Shown: in pieces, positions 28,071-37,493 of the stretch
Numbering within the stretch: the stretch's first letter is position 1
Layout: each line of letters begins with the position of its first letter
NCBI RefSeq assembly: GCF_012933385.1
Contig: NZ_JABBPN010000012.1
Span: 1 to 64,000, forward strand
DNA from: Paenibacillus lemnae
GTDB taxonomy: Bacteria > Bacillota > Bacilli > Paenibacillales > Paenibacillaceae
Length of the DNA: 64,000 nucleotides
Reading direction: 5' to 3'
Notes under the pieces: model-generated
Told to the model about the DNA's origin: nothing
Database searches by the model: none
What the model saw: the letters and a program-made list of their open reading frames with translations, nothing else
Position numbers and translations under genes: made by a program

Positions 28071-29033
28071 GTGAATAATGTACCATCTCCGCAACAACAA
28101 ACCAGAGCGGTATGGACTGGAATCATTAGTGACTTTGCTATAGCTGCCGGAAAGGGAGCTGTTGGTTATTTTTCGGGGAGCCGGGCACTCATGGCTGATG
28201 CTCTGCATTCAGCGGCGAACGGACTGGCACTGTTGGCTGCCCGCGGGCCATCAGACACTTATTTAAGCAGGCGCTTTCGTAAAGATAATGATCACAACTC
28301 TGATGCAGAGCGAATGGGAGCCATCCTGGTCCCGCTGCTCCTGGTCATGGGAGGACTGTGGATGTCATTCGCTGCAATTCGTGATGTATTTTCGCGTACA
28401 CCAGAGGTGCCGAAGGATTCTGCTCTTCTTGTTGTTCTGATATCACTCATGGTGAAGGAAGCGGTCTTTCAATATCATGCACGGAATCAGGCGGAAAGCA
28501 GCCGTGCAAGCTTTCAGGTTCATTCCAGAAATCATCGGACTGGTATATACGCTTCCATGGGCGTAATCATCGGAATCGGATTGTCCATGGCAGCTCCTTA
28601 TATCGGCTGGAATGCCCTGCTGTACTCAGATTGGCTGATGGCCTTCCTAATATCGCTGGTAGTCGTGTATAAAGGATTAAAACGAATGCTGGAAGCATTA
28701 GAGGAGCGGGATGCTGACCTGCCGCCCTCACTTGAGCATAGTGCTGATTATTACGATACCATTCAGCGTGTGTACGGCGTCATTACCATTGAGGAGCTAA
28801 AGGTGCATCCGCGCGGACACGCCCAGGTGCAGCTGGACGTGAGAGTGACCGTCAACCCGAAGATCACGGTGTGGGAGGCTCATGAAATTGCCGAACGTAT
28901 ACGCAAACTGCTTCAGCACCGTTTTGTTCAGATTATAGAAGCCCAGATTATTACCGTGCCTTATGAGACTGGATATCCGTATAAATCCAACTATGATTTG
29001 ATCGACAACGACCTCCCGACGCTGCCTCAATAA
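28071..29033 (+). CDS. CDF-family membrane protein with a degenerate metal site
   Basis: 320 residues, GTG start with GAGGGGGG upstream. Cation-diffusion-facilitator architecture: membrane domain (about 15-215) and C-terminal ferredoxin-like domain with the EELKVHPRGHAQVQLDVRVT segment. Helix 2 reads ADALHSAAN and helix 5 NHRTGIYAS. Aligned with usual H/D-xxx-D and HHRSD ligands, position 50 is Asn, 154 Asn and 158 Gly, so three of the four expected ligands are absent (H46 remains). It may move another ion or be non-transporting. Between secF and recJ. Confidence 0.82.
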   Translation: MNNVPSPQQQTRAVWTGIISDFAIAAGKGAVGYFSGSRALMADALHSAANGLALLAARGPSDTYLSRRFRKDNDHNSDAERMGAILVPLLLVMGGLWMSFAAIRDVFSRTPEVPKDSALLVVLISLMVKEAVFQYHARNQAESSRASFQVHSRNHRTGIYASMGVIIGIGLSMAAPYIGWNALLYSDWLMAFLISLVVVYKGLKRMLEALEERDADLPPSLEHSADYYDTIQRVYGVITIEELKVHPRGHAQVQLDVRVTVNPKITVWEAHEIAERIRKLLQHRFVQIIEAQIITVPYETGYPYKSNYDLIDNDLPTLPQ

Positions 29034-29088
29034 TTCAGCAGCAGGATAGATGTTTGCGTTATTAAGCAAGGAAGAAAGGTGAATCATT

Positions 29089-31491
29089 GTGCTGTACCCC
29101 AAGTATGAATGGCGAACACTTCCGGGAAATGAGGAAGCGGCCCTAGAGGTTGCCAAAGCACTGAATATATCCCCTCTGGCCGCTTCATTAATGGCAGGCA
29201 GAGGGATTCTCTCTGCAGAAGATGCGGATGTATTCCTGAAAGGATCCTTTGAGCATACTCATGATCCAATGCTGCTGCATGGGATGGACACAGCAGTTCC
29301 GAGAATACACAGAGCTCTGGAGGAACGTGAACACATTCTGATTTATGGTGACTATGATGCAGACGGCGTCTCCAGCACCACATTGATGATACAGCTGATG
29401 CGGTATCTTGGCGCTTCGTATGACATTTATATTCCCCACCGTTCCAATGAAGGCTACGGTCTTCACAACCATGCTCTGGATTGGGCGCACCAGCAAGGAG
29501 TCACCCTCGTTATTACCGTTGATACTGGAATTAGTGCGGTGGAACAAATTGCCTATGCGAATGCGTTGGGCATGGATGTCATTGTCACGGATCATCATGA
29601 ACCACCGGAAACGCTGCCGGATGCATACTCACTGATCAATCCAAAGCTTTCTGTATGCCCTTATCCGTTTAAAGGGCTGGCTGGAGTAGGGGTGGCTTAT
29701 AAATTGGCCCAGGCTCTGGTTAAGTCTCCTCCTGCAGAATGGCTGGAGATTGTGGCGATTGGCACGATTGCCGATCTGATGCCACTGCATGACGAGAACC
29801 GAATCCTGGTCAAAGAGGGTCTTCAATCCATGCGGCATACCCGCTATGAGGGTGTGAGAGCACTGCTTGAAGTCAGCGGCGTGCATGTAGATCAGGTAAC
29901 CGCTGTTCATATCGCTTTTTCTGTGGCACCTAGAATTAATGCTTCTGGGCGTATGGATCATGCGGGAAGAGCGGTCACCCTGCTGACGACAGAACAACGC
30001 GAGGATGCCGAACGATTGGCATGGGAATTGGATGCCTTGAATAAGTCGCGTCAACAGACGGTAGAACTGATCGTACAGGAAGCAATGGGTATGATTCTGA
30101 ACCGATGGGGAGCGGATCAGCTTCCCCCGGTTCTGATTGCTGCCGGGGAAGGCTGGAACGTCGGTGTCGTCGGCATTGTTGCTTCTAAGATACTAGAAAG
30201 GTTCTACAGACCGGTTATTATTCTGGGAATCGATCCTGACACCGGAACCTGCAAAGGTTCTGCACGTTCCATTCCCGGATTGGATATTTACGAAGCCCTG
30301 CATTCCTGCAGACAGACCATGGACCATTTTGGAGGCCATCCGGCTGCAGCCGGGATGAGCCTGCATAGAGACAAACTTCAGGAATTTGAAGAATCCTTGT
30401 GCCGCTTTGCGGATACTGTACTGCAGGAGGAACATTTTGTTCCGGTACAAGAGGCGGATCTGGAATGCTGTATCCGTGATGTTACGCTTGAGAGTCTGGA
30501 CGCACTGGAGTTATTAGGTCCTTTCGGTATGGGGAATGCTGTTCCCAAGATAATCTTTCGGAATCTGGAAGTGAAGGAAGCCCGCAAAATGGGCAAAGAC
30601 AGCAGACATCTAAAACTTCGAATGCAGCAGAACTCTGATACTTTGGAAGGTGTAGCATTCGGATATGGTCACTTGGCAGATGTTCTGCCAGCAGGTACGA
30701 GGCTGGATGTGCTAGGAGAAATGTCAGTAAACGAATGGAACGGTAACCGTAAACCACAATTAATGATTCATGACATGTCTGTACCCGAAAATCAGGTGTT
30801 TGATTATCGGGGCATTAAAGACCCTCTGCGTGAGATAACCCGGCTGAGGGAATCGTTAGAGCCTCACTTGCGTTGTGCGGAATCCCGCACGGCGGTTATA
30901 TGTGCCGATAATAGACTTCAGGAAGTGAAAACTCATTTGCCCGGGCTGGCTCTTTGGGTATATGATATGTCAGCAGGCATTCTGCCGGCGAACGATAGGG
31001 CAGAGCAGGCGGAAACAGGACAAATATCTGTTCTGTTCATTGTCGATTTGCCTGAAATGCCGTCACAAATGGATGAGCTGATGTCACAATTCCGTCAGGT
31101 GCCTAATATATTTTTGCTGCATCCGGCGCGAGATCAGCGGGAGAGACTGCAGATCCCGACACGCGAGCAGTTCAAAACCTTGTATACGGTTCTGGCAAGA
31201 ACGGGAGCAGAGTCTGTCGCCAGAAGCGACATCATTGCCCGGATGAGAAAGCAGTCGGGCTTGTCGGTTCGTATGCTGTCCAAGGTGCTGAATGTGTTTG
31301 AAGAATTATCTTTTATCAAGGTCTCTGGAGATATGATATCCTTCGTTCCGAATCCGGATAAAAAGCCGCTGGATGCCTCCAGTCATTTTCGTGAGCTTGC
31401 CAGTATGGCTGAGATGGAACAGCATTTATTATTCGGTAACACGACACAGGTTATGGATTGGATGAAGAACCGCTCACAAGGCGTATCTTAA
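29089..31491 (+). CDS. recJ: Single-stranded-DNA-specific exonuclease RecJ
   Basis: 800 residues. DHH-family motifs: IYGDYDADGVSSTTLMIQL (motif I, about 85), VDTGIS, VTDHHEPPETLPDA (DHH, about 165) and DHFGGHPAAAGM (DHHA1). 5'-3' exonuclease in RecF-type repair. The C-terminal extension of about 230 residues is typical of Gram-positive RecJ. GTG start with AAAGGTGA upstream. Confidence 0.97.
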   Translation: MLYPKYEWRTLPGNEEAALEVAKALNISPLAASLMAGRGILSAEDADVFLKGSFEHTHDPMLLHGMDTAVPRIHRALEEREHILIYGDYDADGVSSTTLMIQLMRYLGASYDIYIPHRSNEGYGLHNHALDWAHQQGVTLVITVDTGISAVEQIAYANALGMDVIVTDHHEPPETLPDAYSLINPKLSVCPYPFKGLAGVGVAYKLAQALVKSPPAEWLEIVAIGTIADLMPLHDENRILVKEGLQSMRHTRYEGVRALLEVSGVHVDQVTAVHIAFSVAPRINASGRMDHAGRAVTLLTTEQREDAERLAWELDALNKSRQQTVELIVQEAMGMILNRWGADQLPPVLIAAGEGWNVGVVGIVASKILERFYRPVIILGIDPDTGTCKGSARSIPGLDIYEALHSCRQTMDHFGGHPAAAGMSLHRDKLQEFEESLCRFADTVLQEEHFVPVQEADLECCIRDVTLESLDALELLGPFGMGNAVPKIIFRNLEVKEARKMGKDSRHLKLRMQQNSDTLEGVAFGYGHLADVLPAGTRLDVLGEMSVNEWNGNRKPQLMIHDMSVPENQVFDYRGIKDPLREITRLRESLEPHLRCAESRTAVICADNRLQEVKTHLPGLALWVYDMSAGILPANDRAEQAETGQISVLFIVDLPEMPSQMDELMSQFRQVPNIFLLHPARDQRERLQIPTREQFKTLYTVLARTGAESVARSDIIARMRKQSGLSVRMLSKVLNVFEELSFIKVSGDMISFVPNPDKKPLDASSHFRELASMAEMEQHLLFGNTTQVMDWMKNRSQGVS

Positions 31492-31538
31492 ATAAAAAGT
31501 TTAATGTACAGTGCAGCATAATTTAGGAGGAGATTAAA

Positions 31539-32054
31539 TTGAATTTCAAGGATTATATCCGGGTCATCCCCGACTTCCCGCAGGCCGGGATCAGTTTTAA
31601 AGATATTACCACCTTATTAAATCAGGGCGAGGTTTACCGCAGTGCGATTGATGAACTGAAGGCGATGGTACAGCATTTGAAGATTGATGTCATTGCAGGT
31701 CCAGAAGCCCGCGGTTTCGTAGTAGGCGCACCACTGGCTTATGCGCTGGGTGTCGGCTTTACACCTATTCGCAAAAGCGGCAAGCTGCCTTATGAAACGA
31801 TCGAGGTCGGATATGATCTGGAATACGGAAAAGATAAGCTGGCCATGCATATTGATGCGATTGAGAAGGGTCAAAATGTGCTGATCGCTGATGACCTGCT
31901 CGCTACAGGTGGAACCATTGCAACATCGGTTAATCTGGTGCGCCAGCTGGGCGGTAATGTTGTCGGTGCAGCCTTTATGATCGAGCTTGCAGACCTGAAC
32001 GGCCGCGACAAGCTGCAGGATATCGATGTATTTACACTCATGAATTACGAATAA
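31539..32054 (+). CDS. apt: Adenine phosphoribosyltransferase
   Basis: 171 residues. PRPP-binding motif VLIADDLLATGGT and the N-terminal FPQAGISFKDITTLL segment. Converts adenine and PRPP to AMP. TTG start with AGGAGGAG upstream. Follows recJ by 47 nt and is probably co-transcribed. Confidence 0.97.
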   Translation: MNFKDYIRVIPDFPQAGISFKDITTLLNQGEVYRSAIDELKAMVQHLKIDVIAGPEARGFVVGAPLAYALGVGFTPIRKSGKLPYETIEVGYDLEYGKDKLAMHIDAIEKGQNVLIADDLLATGGTIATSVNLVRQLGGNVVGAAFMIELADLNGRDKLQDIDVFTLMNYE

Positions 32055-32091
32055 GGTTTAATTGCTGCACGCCCTTTCCCGGGAAATAAAT

Positions 32092-32125
32092 AAGGACCGC
32101 CTCTGGTTGAACAGGGGCGGTCCTT
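32092..32125 (+). terminator. Stem-loop between convergent apt and permease genes
   Basis: Perfect 10-bp stem AAGGACCGCC/GGCGGTCCTT. T content after it is modest on both strands; it probably serves both genes. Confidence 0.65.
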
Positions 32126-32130
32126 GCTGT

Positions 32131-33456
32131 TTATTCTGTTACCTTTTCAGGGAGAGGCTGTTCTTCTGATCTTTCATTGGATATTCCCAGAATGTCGAAC
32201 AATCGGAACAAGATGGCTAGCACCATGCCGACAAGGGTAGCCAAGGCCATTCCTTTCAATTCAACATCTCCGAATGTGAGCGTAACGCCGCTGATGCCGA
32301 CGACCAGAACGATGGTTGCCAAAATCATATTGGTTGCTTTAGAGAAGTCTACGCGTTTCTCTACAAAGATCCGCAGACCGGATGCAGCGATAACACCGAA
32401 CAGCAGCAGGGAAACACCGCCCATAACCGGACGAGGAATGTTGGCAATTACTGCGGAGAAGGTGCCCGAGAAAGAGAGCAGAATAGCGATAACGGCAGCA
32501 CCCGCAATGACGCGTATGGAATACACTTTGGTCAGAGCCATGACGCCGATGTTCTCACCATAGGTTGTATTTGGCGTAGATCCGACAAAGCCGGATAAGA
32601 CTGTGGAAATACCATTACCCAGGAGAGAACGGTGAAGCCCTGGATTTTTGGACAAATCCTTGCCTACGATGTTGCTCGTTACAAGCAAATGGCCGATATG
32701 TTCCACAATGACAACAATGGATACAGGGATGATAGTCAAGATGGCAGCAAGATCCCACTCTGGTGTCGTTACAGTAGGAGCTGAGAAAAAGCTTGCCCCG
32801 CTGATCTTATCGGTCTCGACAAGTCCGAGTGCGAAGGACAGTGCGTAACCGGAAATGATACCGATCAATATGTGGATGATTTTCGGAAAGCCCCGGAACA
32901 GCACAGAGCCGAATACGGTAACTCCAAGTGTGACCAATGACACGGTAACGGTTGCGGGATCCATGCTCCAGCTTTCCGCTGCTGCAGGATCGGACGGAGG
33001 GAGGAAGCCTGCCATATCTGCCGCGACCGGAACCAGCTCCAGACCGATCATTGCGATAATGGCTCCCATGACGGCAGGCGGGAATACAAAATCAATCCAG
33101 CGCGTTCCTGCAAACTTCACAATGAGCGCAACAATACAGAAGATGATACCCGTAATAATAAAGGCTCCCAACGCTTTTCCGTAATTCGCATCCGGATTGT
33201 CCTGAAGGACGATTCCGACCGGAGCCAGAAATGCAAAGCTGGATCCAAGGTAAGCCGGGATCTTTCCTTTGCAGAGCAGGATATAGAGCAGTGTGCCGAT
33301 ACCGTTCATCAGCAGGATCATACCGGGATCTACCCCGAAAATGTTCGGTACAAGTACCGTGCTTCCAAACATGGCGAACAAATGCTGCAAACTCAGCAGA
33401 AAGCCCGGTCCGAATGGAAGTTTCTCATCAACTTGAATTTCGCGCTGCAAAACCAT
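32131..33456 (-). CDS. Uracil/xanthine permease (NCS2 family, UraA-like)
   Basis: 441 residues, about 12-14 helices. LQHLFAMFGSTVLVPNIFGV and the GSTPNTTYGENIGVMALTKV substrate motif are those of uracil-type NCS2 symporters. C-terminal tail acidic/polar. AGGAG precedes the ATG. No pyrimidine-biosynthesis gene or PyrR leader is visible beside it, so uracil is the likely but unproven substrate. Confidence 0.9.
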   Translation of the reverse strand: MVLQREIQVDEKLPFGPGFLLSLQHLFAMFGSTVLVPNIFGVDPGMILLMNGIGTLLYILLCKGKIPAYLGSSFAFLAPVGIVLQDNPDANYGKALGAFIITGIIFCIVALIVKFAGTRWIDFVFPPAVMGAIIAMIGLELVPVAADMAGFLPPSDPAAAESWSMDPATVTVSLVTLGVTVFGSVLFRGFPKIIHILIGIISGYALSFALGLVETDKISGASFFSAPTVTTPEWDLAAILTIIPVSIVVIVEHIGHLLVTSNIVGKDLSKNPGLHRSLLGNGISTVLSGFVGSTPNTTYGENIGVMALTKVYSIRVIAGAAVIAILLSFSGTFSAVIANIPRPVMGGVSLLLFGVIAASGLRIFVEKRVDFSKATNMILATIVLVVGISGVTLTFGDVELKGMALATLVGMVLAILFRLFDILGISNERSEEQPLPEKVTE

Positions 33457-33568
33457 TCACTCCTCAATTTCTGTTTCATCAGAGGTTCTATTTCCTAATG
33501 ATCTTTACTAGATTAAATAGGTTTGTTCGTTTTTTCAACATTAATTTTCACGAAACGACTAGTTTCTC

Positions 33569-33574
33569 TATAAT
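33569..33574 (+). promoter_or_regulatory. Possible -10 of the small ORF upstream of rel
   Basis: TATAAT 24 nt before the TTG at 33598; TTTCAC 17 bp upstream is a weak -35. Confidence 0.4.
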
Positions 33575-33597
33575 TGTGTAATTTATTGGAGGCAGGA

Positions 33598-33741
33598 TTG
33601 CAAGAGCAGCAGGACTTTTTATCAGCCTTTCCACGATTCGAAAATCAGAAGTATTCCCTTATGTACCATGATGTTGACGTACAGCGCCTGAAGCGTCATA
33701 ATGGTAGAAAACCATCACTTAAGGCAACCTGCGCGTTTTGA
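33598..33741 (+). CDS. Possible small protein of 47 residues upstream of rel
   Basis: TTG start with GGAGG five bases upstream (33588-33592), a TATAAT further upstream and a terminator-like hairpin overlapping the stop. The product begins LQEQQDFLSAFPRF, contains YSLMYHDVDVQRLKRHNGRK and ends ATCAF: polar, basic, no signal peptide or membrane segment. I do not recognise it. The surrounding signals argue for a real gene, but a near-consensus promoter for rel lies inside it, so it could be non-coding leader DNA. Confidence 0.35.
   Translation: MQEQQDFLSAFPRFENQKYSLMYHDVDVQRLKRHNGRKPSLKATCAF
33674..33702 (+). promoter_or_regulatory. Candidate rel promoter
   Basis: TTGACG (33674-33679), 17 bp, CATAAT (33697-33702). 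A transcript from here would start near 33709 and meet the hairpin at 33726-33753 before reaching rel. Confidence 0.65.
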
Positions 33742-33762
33742 CAAGGGCGGGTTTTCGTTTTA
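33726..33762 (+). terminator. Terminator-like hairpin in the rel leader
   Basis: AACCTGCGC pairs with GGGCGGGTT (one mismatch, one G-T) and is followed by TTCGTTTTAT. It ends 29 nt before the rel ATG with no promoter in between, so rel expression depends on read-through or antitermination. Confidence 0.6.
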
Positions 33763-33790
33763 TATAGATAGGAATAGAAAGGACTCGTCA

Positions 33791-35965
33791 ATGGGCATAG
33801 AGCGATTACTTGAAAAGGCAGGCGCCTATATTAAAGAACCCGATCTTCTTCGCATCCAGGAAGCCTACGACTTTGCGGAACAGGCCCATCATGGACAGGT
33901 GCGTAAATCGGGAGAACCTTATATTCTTCACCCGCTCGCGGTAGCAGACATCGTTGTCAATATGCAGATGGACACGTTGTCTATTATTGCTGCTCTGCTT
34001 CATGATGTCGTGGAGGATACAACGGTATCGCTTGAAGAGATTCGGAACATATTCGGCGATACCTGTGCGATGCTCGTAGACGGATTAACGAAGCTGGAAC
34101 GGATCAAATTTGGCTCCAAGGAAGAACAGCAGAACGAAAATTATCGGAAAATGTTTATTGCGATGGCCCGGGATATCCGTGTTATTGTCATTAAGCTTGC
34201 CGACCGGCTGCACAATATGAGAACACTTAAATACCAGTCTGAGGAAAGCCAGCGGCGAATTTCTCATGAAACCCTGGAAATTTTTTGTCCCATAGCCCAC
34301 CGTCTTGGTATTTCTGCGATCAAGTGGGAGATGGAGGATATTGCCCTCCGGTATCTCAATCCGCAGCAGTATTACCGCATTGCTAATCTGATGCACAAGA
34401 AACGCGCTGAGCGGGAACAGTTCATTGATAATGTTATTGACTGTATCCGCGAGAAGCTGGATGAGATGGGAATTCAGGCTGATCTTTCGGGCCGTCCCAA
34501 ACATATTTACAGTGTTTTTAACAAAATGTCTGTCAAGAACAAGCAGTTTAATGAAATTTACGATTTGCTTGCCATCCGGATTATCGTAGACAATATTAAG
34601 GATTGTTATGCGACACTCGGTATTATTCATACCCTCTGGAAGCCGATGCCGGGACGCTTCAAGGATTATATTGCGATGCCAAAGGCGAATATGTACCAAT
34701 CCCTGCATACGACCGTCGTAGGTCCAAACGGTGAACCGACCGAGGTGCAGATTCGTACACTGGAGATGCACCGGACAGCAGAGTTCGGGATCGCGGCACA
34801 CTGGGCTTACAAGGAAGGCTCCGCTTCCGGCAATTTTGACAATAAAATTACCTTTTTCCGCGAAATTCTGGAGCTTCAGCATGAAGCTAAAGATGCATCG
34901 GAGTTTGTAGAATCGCTTAAGATGGATTTTTTCTCTGACCTTGTATTTGTGTTTACTCCGAAAGGGGAGGTCATTGAGCTCCCGGCGGGTTCGGTGCCGC
35001 TGGATTTTTCTTATCGTATTCATACTGAAGTCGGAAATCGCACGATTGGCGCCAAGGTTAACGGCCGGATTGTGCCGCTTGATCATCAGCTGAAAACCGG
35101 CGATATCATCGAAATTTTAACATCCAAACACTCGTACGGCCCAAGTCAGGACTGGTTAAAAATCGCGCAGTCTTCCCATGCCCGAAGCAAGATCAAGCAG
35201 TGGTTCAAAAAAGAGAAGCGGGAAGAAAATGTCGAGAAGGGCCGCGATTTGCTTGAGCGTGAATTGAAGCGGCTGGGTCTCGATTCTTCCGATTGGCTGC
35301 AAGATGACAAGCTGATTGATGCTGCCCGAAAGTTTGCTTTTAATGATATTGAAGATATGCTGTCAGCTGTCGGATTTGGCGGCATTACGGCAGCTCAGAT
35401 CTGTACAAAGCTTACGGAAAAGCTCCGGAAGGAGCAGGAGGAAGCCAATCTCCTTGAACTGACTTCAGAGATGAAAGAGATCAAAGCTCCGCCTGAGAAG
35501 CGCAACCGTCCGACGAACGGGGTGCGGGTGAAGGGAATCGACAACCTGCTGGTCCGGTTCGCCAGATGCTGCAATCCGGTACCAGGAGATGATATTGTTG
35601 GATATGTGACAAGAGGACGCGGAGTCTCTGTTCACCGTGCAGACTGTCCGAATCTTCCGGCCACAGGAGATGGCGAAGATGCGGCTCGGGTCATTGAAGT
35701 GGAATGGGAAACAACAGTGGAAGCCAATTACAGTGTGGATATTGAAGTCACAGGCCATGATCGCAACGGCCTGCTGAATGAAGTCCTCCAGGCGGTTTCC
35801 GAGAGCAAGACCAATATTTCGGCGGTAACCGGCCGTTCAGACAAGAATAAAATGGCCATGATCCATATGACCATCCTGATCCGCAACACAGATCATCTGC
35901 AGTCGGTAGTAGATAAGATTAAACGTGTTAAGGATGTTTATACGGTTAACCGTATTATGCAGTAA
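33791..35965 (+). CDS. relA: Bifunctional (p)ppGpp synthetase/hydrolase Rel
   Basis: 724 residues from ATG 33791 (AAAGGA upstream); an earlier in-frame ATG at 33701 lies in the leader. The HD hydrolase site is intact (HHGQ at 33-36, H71-D72, later KLADRLHNMRTL). The synthetase domain has GRFKDYIAMPK and YQSLHTTVVGPNG, followed by TGS (VFTPKGEVIELPAGSVPLDF), a zinc-finger-like CCNPVPGD and a C-terminal ACT domain. Full-length bifunctional Rel that binds stalled ribosomes. dtd follows 76 nt later as in Bacillus. Confidence 0.97.
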   Translation: MGIERLLEKAGAYIKEPDLLRIQEAYDFAEQAHHGQVRKSGEPYILHPLAVADIVVNMQMDTLSIIAALLHDVVEDTTVSLEEIRNIFGDTCAMLVDGLTKLERIKFGSKEEQQNENYRKMFIAMARDIRVIVIKLADRLHNMRTLKYQSEESQRRISHETLEIFCPIAHRLGISAIKWEMEDIALRYLNPQQYYRIANLMHKKRAEREQFIDNVIDCIREKLDEMGIQADLSGRPKHIYSVFNKMSVKNKQFNEIYDLLAIRIIVDNIKDCYATLGIIHTLWKPMPGRFKDYIAMPKANMYQSLHTTVVGPNGEPTEVQIRTLEMHRTAEFGIAAHWAYKEGSASGNFDNKITFFREILELQHEAKDASEFVESLKMDFFSDLVFVFTPKGEVIELPAGSVPLDFSYRIHTEVGNRTIGAKVNGRIVPLDHQLKTGDIIEILTSKHSYGPSQDWLKIAQSSHARSKIKQWFKKEKREENVEKGRDLLERELKRLGLDSSDWLQDDKLIDAARKFAFNDIEDMLSAVGFGGITAAQICTKLTEKLRKEQEEANLLELTSEMKEIKAPPEKRNRPTNGVRVKGIDNLLVRFARCCNPVPGDDIVGYVTRGRGVSVHRADCPNLPATGDGEDAARVIEVEWETTVEANYSVDIEVTGHDRNGLLNEVLQAVSESKTNISAVTGRSDKNKMAMIHMTILIRNTDHLQSVVDKIKRVKDVYTVNRIMQ

Positions 35966-36041
35966 CGCTAGAATTTCGATGCGGGTTAAGGCTTCATTTG
36001 AAGCTCTTGGCCCGCTATTTTTATGCTAGGAGTGGAACAAT

Positions 36042-36485
36042 ATGAAGGTTGTTATTCAAAGATGCAAACATGCAAAAGTAACAGTTGAAGATCAGGTCGT
36101 AGGGGAAATTGGTCACGGTCTCCTGGTACTGGTCGGCGTTACGCATGAGGATGATGAGAAAGACGCCAAGGCTCTTGCGAATAAAGTGGCAGGGCTGCGG
36201 ATTTTTGAAGATGAGACGCAGAAAATGAATTTGAGTGTACTGGACACGGGAGGTGCCGTTCTGTCGGTATCCCAGTTTACGCTGTATGGAGACTGCAGAA
36301 AAGGAAAGCGGCCCAACTTTATGGCTGCAGCCCGGCCGGAAGCCGCCGAGCGTCTGTATGATCAATTTAACCGTGAATTGGAAGCGAACGGTCTGAACGT
36401 CGAAAAGGGAGTATTCGGTGCAGATATGGATGTATCTCTGACAAACTGGGGACCGGTTACATTAATCATCGACAGCCGCAGTTAG
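36042..36485 (+). CDS. dtd: D-aminoacyl-tRNA deacylase
   Basis: 147 residues. Conserved [17 protein letters not shown] (catalytic Ser-Gln and binding loop) and the C-terminal [19 protein letters not shown] cross-subunit Gly-Pro motif (here NWGPVT). Removes D-amino acids and glycine from mischarged tRNA. Follows rel. Confidence 0.97.
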   Translation: MKVVIQRCKHAKVTVEDQVVGEIGHGLLVLVGVTHEDDEKDAKALANKVAGLRIFEDETQKMNLSVLDTGGAVLSVSQFTLYGDCRKGKRPNFMAAARPEAAERLYDQFNRELEANGLNVEKGVFGADMDVSLTNWGPVTLIIDSRS

Positions 36486-36565
36486 CTTTAGGCATCAAAA
36501 TGTGCTTAAACACGAGAAACGCGGGCATAATAAGTACAAATCTCTTTTGTGATAAGGAGTTTGTT

Positions 36566-36730
36566 ATGCGCTATTCTCCCCAATACTCAGCTTGTAAGAA
36601 TGTTTCTATACTGTTATCAGGAAGCATGAGCGAGACATACAGGTTGAACTCGCTTATGCAGCAGCCCGGGGACCTCATATCAACATGTGATCAAAAAATA
36701 AATATGAAGAGTCACTTAGTTCGAAAATGA
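36566..36730 (+). CDS. Possible small protein of 54 residues
   Basis: In the 421-nt gap between dtd and the PfpI gene. ATG 36566 is preceded by AAGGAG at 6 nt, and a terminator hairpin starts 19 nt after the stop. The product (begins MRYSPQYSACKN, ends KSHLVRK) has no membrane segment and no recognised motif. CATAAT at 36526-36531 is a possible -10 with a poor -35. Coding status uncertain. Confidence 0.3.
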   Translation: MRYSPQYSACKNVSILLSGSMSETYRLNSLMQQPGDLISTCDQKINMKSHLVRK

Positions 36731-36748
36731 GTTTTACTTCCTTCACAA

Positions 36749-36789
36749 AAGTCCTGTTTGCTTATCCTGATAAGTGAGCAGGGCTTTTT
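36749..36789 (+). terminator. Terminator downstream of dtd/small ORF
   Basis: Long stem AAGTCCTGTTTGCTTATC/GATAAGTGAGCAGGGCTT, with imperfect pairing, followed by five T. Confidence 0.8.
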
Positions 36790-36906
36790 AGTATGGGCTT
36801 TAAATGGTCATCATCTTAAAAAGTTCTCAACGAAGAACTGTTATAAAAATTGCACAACAGGGTAATAAGAAATCGAGGAACGAAACGAAAGGAGACTTAA
36901 CAGATT

Positions 36907-37413
36907 ATGAGTAAAGTAGCTTTTCTTATCGCCGATCAATTCGAGGACTCTGAAATGCAGGTTCCCTACGATGAAGTGAAACAAGCCGGCCATCAGGCGG
37001 ATATTATTGGATTGGAAAAGGGATCAGAAGTTAAAGGTAAGCAGGGTAAAGCCCAATATACAATTGAAAAATCGATTTCCGAAGTCAATGTTCAGGACTA
37101 TGATGCGGTGGTTATTCCAGGCGGATCTTCTCCAGAAAATCTGAGACTGGATTCCCATATACTAGACTTTGTAAAAGAGGCAGACAAATCTGGCAAACCG
37201 ATTGCTTCGATCTGTCACGGTCCTCAAATTCTGGCAAGTGCAGGACTTCTCAAGGGTCGGACTATTACATCATATCCTCCGCTTCAAGATGATATGGTGA
37301 ATGCCGGAGCTTCATTTAAGGACGAAGAGGTAATTGTGGATCGAAACTTTATTACCTCGCGAACACCAAAGGATGAACCCGCATTTGTCCGTGAATTGCT
37401 GAAGGTGCTTTAA
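36907..37413 (+). CDS. DJ-1/PfpI-family protein (YhbO/YraA-like)
   Basis: 168 residues. Catalytic elbow SICHGPQILASAG with nucleophilic Cys, a conserved Glu near the N-terminus (FEDSEMQVPYDEV) and VIPGGSSPENLR. Members act as deglycases or general-stress proteins. GAAAGGAG upstream. Followed 80 nt later by another likely stress gene. Confidence 0.9.
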   Translation: MSKVAFLIADQFEDSEMQVPYDEVKQAGHQADIIGLEKGSEVKGKQGKAQYTIEKSISEVNVQDYDAVVIPGGSSPENLRLDSHILDFVKEADKSGKPIASICHGPQILASAGLLKGRTITSYPPLQDDMVNAGASFKDEEVIVDRNFITSRTPKDEPAFVRELLKVL

Positions 37414-37493
37414 CATCCAGTCACAGCTCACCGCTTGCCGCCAGCACGAATATCGGACCATGAAAACTGTTGATGAAAAAGGAGGAATTAATC

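Noticed and set aside
34085..35086. 333-codon antisense frame opposite rel.
   Set aside because: Shadow of rel; Rel domains are continuous.
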